The notes under the pieces: model-generated
What the model saw: only the letters and a program-made list of their open reading frames with translations
Told to the model about the DNA's origin: nothing
Database searches by the model: none
Position numbers and translations under genes: made by a program
Part shown: positions 5,077 through 6,170 of the stretch, piece by piece
Position numbering within the stretch: position 1 is the first letter of the stretch
Layout: the number at the start of each line of letters is the position of its first letter
Origin: Nitrospinota bacterium
Lineage (GTDB): Bacteria; Nitrospirota; Nitrospiria; Nitrospirales; UBA8639
Direction: 5' to 3'
Assembly (NCBI GenBank): GCA_022561525.1
Contig: JADFRB010000131.1
Coordinates: forward strand, 1-6,170
DNA: 6,170 bases

Positions 5077-6128
5077 TGTTTGCGGATGTCTCCTCCCATC
5101 ATCCCTAGCCCATAATCCGCAAGCGTTCGTGGTTTCTTTTTCCCCTTATTTTTGGCATTGGCTGGTCGTTCTAACCCATTCATCTCCGCCCCTTTGGCGT
5201 AGAGATAAGGAACGAGAATCCTATGCTTGGCTCGATCAATTTTCACCGTGGATGGAGAAATGAGAAACTCAGCAATCACCCGCATTTTTTTATTCGGCTG
5301 AACCCGCCAAATTTTTCCCGCGGTCAAGTCCGAGAGGTACATGTTGCCGTATTGGTCGAAGTCCACCCCACTTAAATTCCGAAATCTACCGGTAAAAAAA
5401 GAATTGGAAATGATTTCCTTGATCGAACGATCTTGATCAATTTCGAGTACGGTTCCTTTCTCAAGGCTGACTACGACGAGTCGCCCGGATTTTGGATGAA
5501 CGGCTAATCCGCGAGGCGAGGCCAAGTCGTCATTGTGCAAATAGAGCGAAACGATATGGTCCTGAGTGGTATCGATCTGATAAATGGCATTGCCTTCCGT
5601 GTCCAACACAAACAGTTGCCCGCTGCCGTCTGCGATAAGGTCGGTGAGTTCTGTGACATGGAATTGGCTGAAAGACAACGAGACCGTTGATTGACCGGTG
5701 TTGATATCGAATCCGCGCACGGTATCGAGGTCCGCGACGTAAAGGGTCTTCCCGACGATAGCCATCCCATTGGGAGAATGGAGTAGGGTGCCCCTCGTGC
5801 CTCCATGAATGAAATGGAGGTCAATGAGCTTCCCGTCGGTATCCAGTTTCGAAATAAACCCATTGTTATCCCGCTTGCCCGGATCTCCGTTGGCATTGGC
5901 AATGAAGTAGTGTTCTCCTGACGGAGAGACAATAAAGCATTGGGGCGTCTTCAAATCGCCAATCGGTTGCCCATAGACAGTGCCTGACCAAGCAAACAGG
6001 GAACTCAGCAGGACAAGAAAATAAAAAAGGGAGGGAGCTGATGGAAAAAAATGGTATCGTGACACCTTCGCATCGTACGAGACAATTTTCTGGACTGTCA
6101 AGGGAATGGGCGTGACGGACCCGTACAT
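5073..6128 (-). CDS. Exported NHL/SMP-30-like six-bladed beta-propeller protein
   Basis: The 351-residue frame has a hydrophobic export segment at about 34-50 (LFYFLVLLSSLFAW), with likely cleavage near TVYG-Q (53/54). Six repeats follow at about 62-95, 119-143, 161-186, 203-231, 251-278 and 291-312. They share a pattern of S/P-x-G-hydrophobic, then G-x-hydrophobic-Y/F-V-hydrophobic-D, as in NGMAIVGKTLYVADLD and LSGVDFDQYGNMYLSD. This is typical of NHL or gluconolactonase-like propellers, which act as binding scaffolds or, less often, lactonases. No catalytic metal site could be assigned, so no enzyme activity is claimed. The tail is lysine-rich (NAKNKGKKKPR). The start is uncertain: ATG 6128 gives an unusually long lead before the signal segment and has no good ribosome site, while GTG 6065 (residue 22) would give a more normal signal peptide. 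The stop overlaps the start of the cysteine-rich gene. Confidence 0.85.
   Translation of the reverse strand: MYGSVTPIPLTVQKIVSYDAKVSRYHFFPSAPSLFYFLVLLSSLFAWSGTVYGQPIGDLKTPQCFIVSPSGEHYFIANANGDPGKRDNNGFISKLDTDGKLIDLHFIHGGTRGTLLHSPNGMAIVGKTLYVADLDTVRGFDINTGQSTVSLSFSQFHVTELTDLIADGSGQLFVLDTEGNAIYQIDTTQDHIVSLYLHNDDLASPRGLAVHPKSGRLVVVSLEKGTVLEIDQDRSIKEIISNSFFTGRFRNLSGVDFDQYGNMYLSDLTAGKIWRVQPNKKMRVIAEFLISPSTVKIDRAKHRILVPYLYAKGAEMNGLERPANAKNKGKKKPRTLADYGLGMMGGDIRKQ
6072..6101 (-). promoter_or_regulatory. Possible sigma-70 promoter at the beta-propeller gene start
   Basis: On the - strand a perfect TTGACA (6101-6096) is followed after 18 bases by TACGAT (6077-6072), 4 of 6 matches to the -10 consensus. 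It lies inside the frame as called from ATG 6128, so if it is real, translation would begin downstream, for example at GTG 6065. A start there would leave almost no leader. A single promoter match of this kind is easily a coincidence. Confidence 0.25.
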
Positions 6129-6170
6129 TACATTGACTTGAATTTCTCACCCTTGTTATCGTCGCTTGTA

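Noticed and set aside
5504..5932. A 142-codon - strand frame within the beta-propeller gene
   Set aside because: It is a different frame of the same strand; the propeller repeats in the main frame are clear and leave no room for a second gene.

Overview
The window looks chromosomal and bacterial, with moderate GC. It carries the end of a classic fatty-acid synthesis cluster, fabG-acpP-fabF-rnc, followed by a gene for an exported cyclophilin. Two further genes lie on the opposite strand: a cysteine-rich protein of unknown function and an exported beta-propeller protein. Gene order, protein flavour and the style of the intergenic repeats suggest Nitrospirota (a Nitrospira-like organism). That assignment comes from recollection and was not searched.

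Layout. Positions 1-80 hold a stem-loop followed by a terminator-like hairpin with a T run. fabG (122-865), acpP (978-1208) and fabF (1226-2488) follow on the + strand and supply the ketoreductase, acyl carrier and elongating condensing enzyme of type II fatty-acid synthesis. rnc (2782-3495) encodes RNase III. The exported peptidyl-prolyl isomerase is at 3747-4349. On the - strand, the beta-propeller gene (6128 to 5073) and the cysteine-rich gene (5076 to 4420) overlap by 4 bases (ATGA) and are probably co-transcribed towards the cyclophilin gene.

Almost every gap between the + strand genes is filled by an inverted repeat, and these are of different kinds. The fabF-rnc gap holds a 201-bp miniature transposable element (2544-2744) with perfect 24-bp terminal inverted repeats, an exact 8-bp target duplication and the N-terminal 42 codons of an IS1595-like transposase. 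This 57-codon reading frame is not an intact gene. The rnc-cyclophilin gap holds a 180-bp palindrome (3472-3651) whose outer 39 bp pair perfectly. Its left arm encodes the last seven codons and the stop of rnc. In the transcript this would be a long double-stranded stem at the end of the message for RNase III, which cuts double-stranded RNA, so self-cleavage of the rnc message is a testable possibility.

The fabG-acpP gap (861-948) and the cyclophilin/cysteine-rich gap (4370-4424) carry related repeats that share an identical 12-mer, and each supplies the TGA stop of a neighbouring gene. No tRNA, rRNA, CRISPR or phage genes were seen.
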